This document shows positions 44,091 to 44,395 of a stretch of 44,395 nucleotides of DNA, in pieces. A model generated the notes under the pieces. It saw only the letters and a program-made list of their open reading frames with translations. It made no database searches and was not told the DNA's origin. The DNA lies in contig JASHRF010000037.1 of NCBI GenBank assembly GCA_030037545.1, forward strand, positions 1 through 44,395. Reading direction: 5' to 3'. A program made the translations under genes and the position numbers. The DNA comes from Acidobacteriaceae bacterium (lineage in GTDB: Bacteria; Acidobacteriota; Terriglobia; Terriglobales; Acidobacteriaceae). The first letter of the stretch is position 1. Each line of letters opens with the position of its first letter.

Positions 44091-44269
44091 TTGAAGAGGC
44101 CACGGCTGCAGCCTTGCCAATAAGCCACAAACTACATTGAGTCTCTGGAAGTGGTTTCATAGCCCGTCTGTCATCGTCCCTTAGGGGCTAAAGCCCCACG
44201 TTTTTGGGGAACTTATTGGCACGGCTGAAGCCGTGCCCTTTCAAAACAGGGTTATGAAACAGCTTCTAG
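44091..44269 (-). repeat. Class A palindromic element (44143-44269) with a degenerate partner (44091-44142)
   Basis: Inverted relative to the copy at 1326. It carries GGCACGGCTTCAGCCGTGCC (44218-44237, minus strand), a perfect second hairpin GGGGCTTTAGCCCC, and ends at 44266-44269 in CTAG with the arm GAAGCTGTTTCATAACCC; the opposite arm is imperfect (GGAAGTGGTTTCATAGCCC). Next to it, in the opposite orientation, a decayed unit TTGAAGAGGCCACGGCTGCA followed by GCCTTGCCAATAAG is still recognisable. It fills most of the gap between mraY and murD. Confidence 0.8.
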
Positions 44270-44347
44270 TCTGGTCATCGCTTGATTGACCCGCCTTCCC
44301 GGCAACCTTATTGATTGTGCGGCGAAATCATCGTCCACAACGCGCGC

Positions 44348-44395
44348 CTAGCGCAGTTTCAGCGTGGTGAGTGCAAACAGTGCAAACACCAGGGC
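44348..44395 (-). CDS. mraY: MraY, C-terminal end only
   Basis: The last 15 codons before a TAG read ALVFALFALTTLKLR, which matches the C-terminal membrane helix and LKLR end of phospho-MurNAc-pentapeptide translocase (lipid I synthase). The position upstream of murD and ftsW is the standard dcw order. The rest lies beyond the window. Confidence 0.75.
   Translation of the reverse strand, partial: ALVFALFALTTLKLR

Noticed and set aside
42595..44094. Long open frame (about 500 codons) on the plus strand across murD
   Set aside because: It is antisense to a clear murD gene with all Mur-ligase motifs; long antisense frames are expected in GC-rich coding sequence.

Overview
The window looks like a chromosomal segment of an Acidobacteriota species of the Acidobacteriaceae/Terriglobia type. 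The evidence is high-GC coding sequence, an UpxY-type NusG paralogue, a combined cytochrome bc / caa3 oxidase operon, a TreS-maltokinase/GlgE locus, Ig-like lipoproteins, and dispersed palindromic elements built around GGCACGGCTTCAGCCGTGCC. The taxonomic call is inference from gene content; no rRNA or tRNA gene was found.

Layout. 1-1.9 kb: an IS630-like transposase remnant, an orphan UpxY antiterminator between two terminator-like hairpins, and a gene-free stretch with two palindromic repeats and a short tandem repeat. 1.9-5.3 kb: an AraC-type regulator divergent from a zinc alcohol dehydrogenase and an aldo/keto reductase (an aldehyde-reduction module laid out like E. coli yqhC-yqhD-dkgA), then a 20-codon remnant of an F420/NADP oxidoreductase-like gene. 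5.4-7.4 kb: a membrane sensor with a SpoIIE-type PP2C phosphatase domain in which a metal-binding Asp is Asn. 7.4-8.5 kb: a non-coding stretch with another palindromic element. 8.5-16.8 kb: Ig-like lipoprotein, ruvB, a thioredoxin-fold protein, galU and mfd.

16.9-24.9 kb: a tightly overlapping leftward respiratory operon, ctaC (subunit II with cytochrome c) - ctaD - ctaE - membrane protein - diheme cytochrome c - Rieske protein - cytochrome b fused to cytochrome c - ctaG. It encodes a whole quinol-to-oxygen electron path with four c-type hemes. 25.3-37.7 kb: a trehalose/alpha-glucan locus. Rightward treY-treZ convert alpha-glucan to trehalose. Leftward glgE and a treS-maltokinase fusion convert trehalose through maltose and maltose-1-phosphate back to alpha-glucan. 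An MscS-type membrane protein and a GT-A-like protein without a visible DxD motif lie in the same locus. Together these could form a closed trehalose-glucan cycle linked to osmotic adaptation.

37.9-40.1 kb: a secreted protein of unknown function and a secreted Gly/Tyr-rich protein. The latter is preceded by a candidate transcription-attenuation leader with promoter, antiterminator and terminator. 40.1-44.4 kb: part of the dcw cell-wall cluster on the minus strand (mraY end, murD, ftsW, murG), with a palindromic element between mraY and murD.

The most unusual signals are: (1) the palindromic element family, whose outer stem and second hairpin change sequence between copies but stay self-complementary; (2) the attenuator-like leader before the Gly/Tyr-rich protein; (3) the Asp-to-Asn change in the PP2C protein; (4) the GT-A-like protein without DxD inside the trehalose locus.
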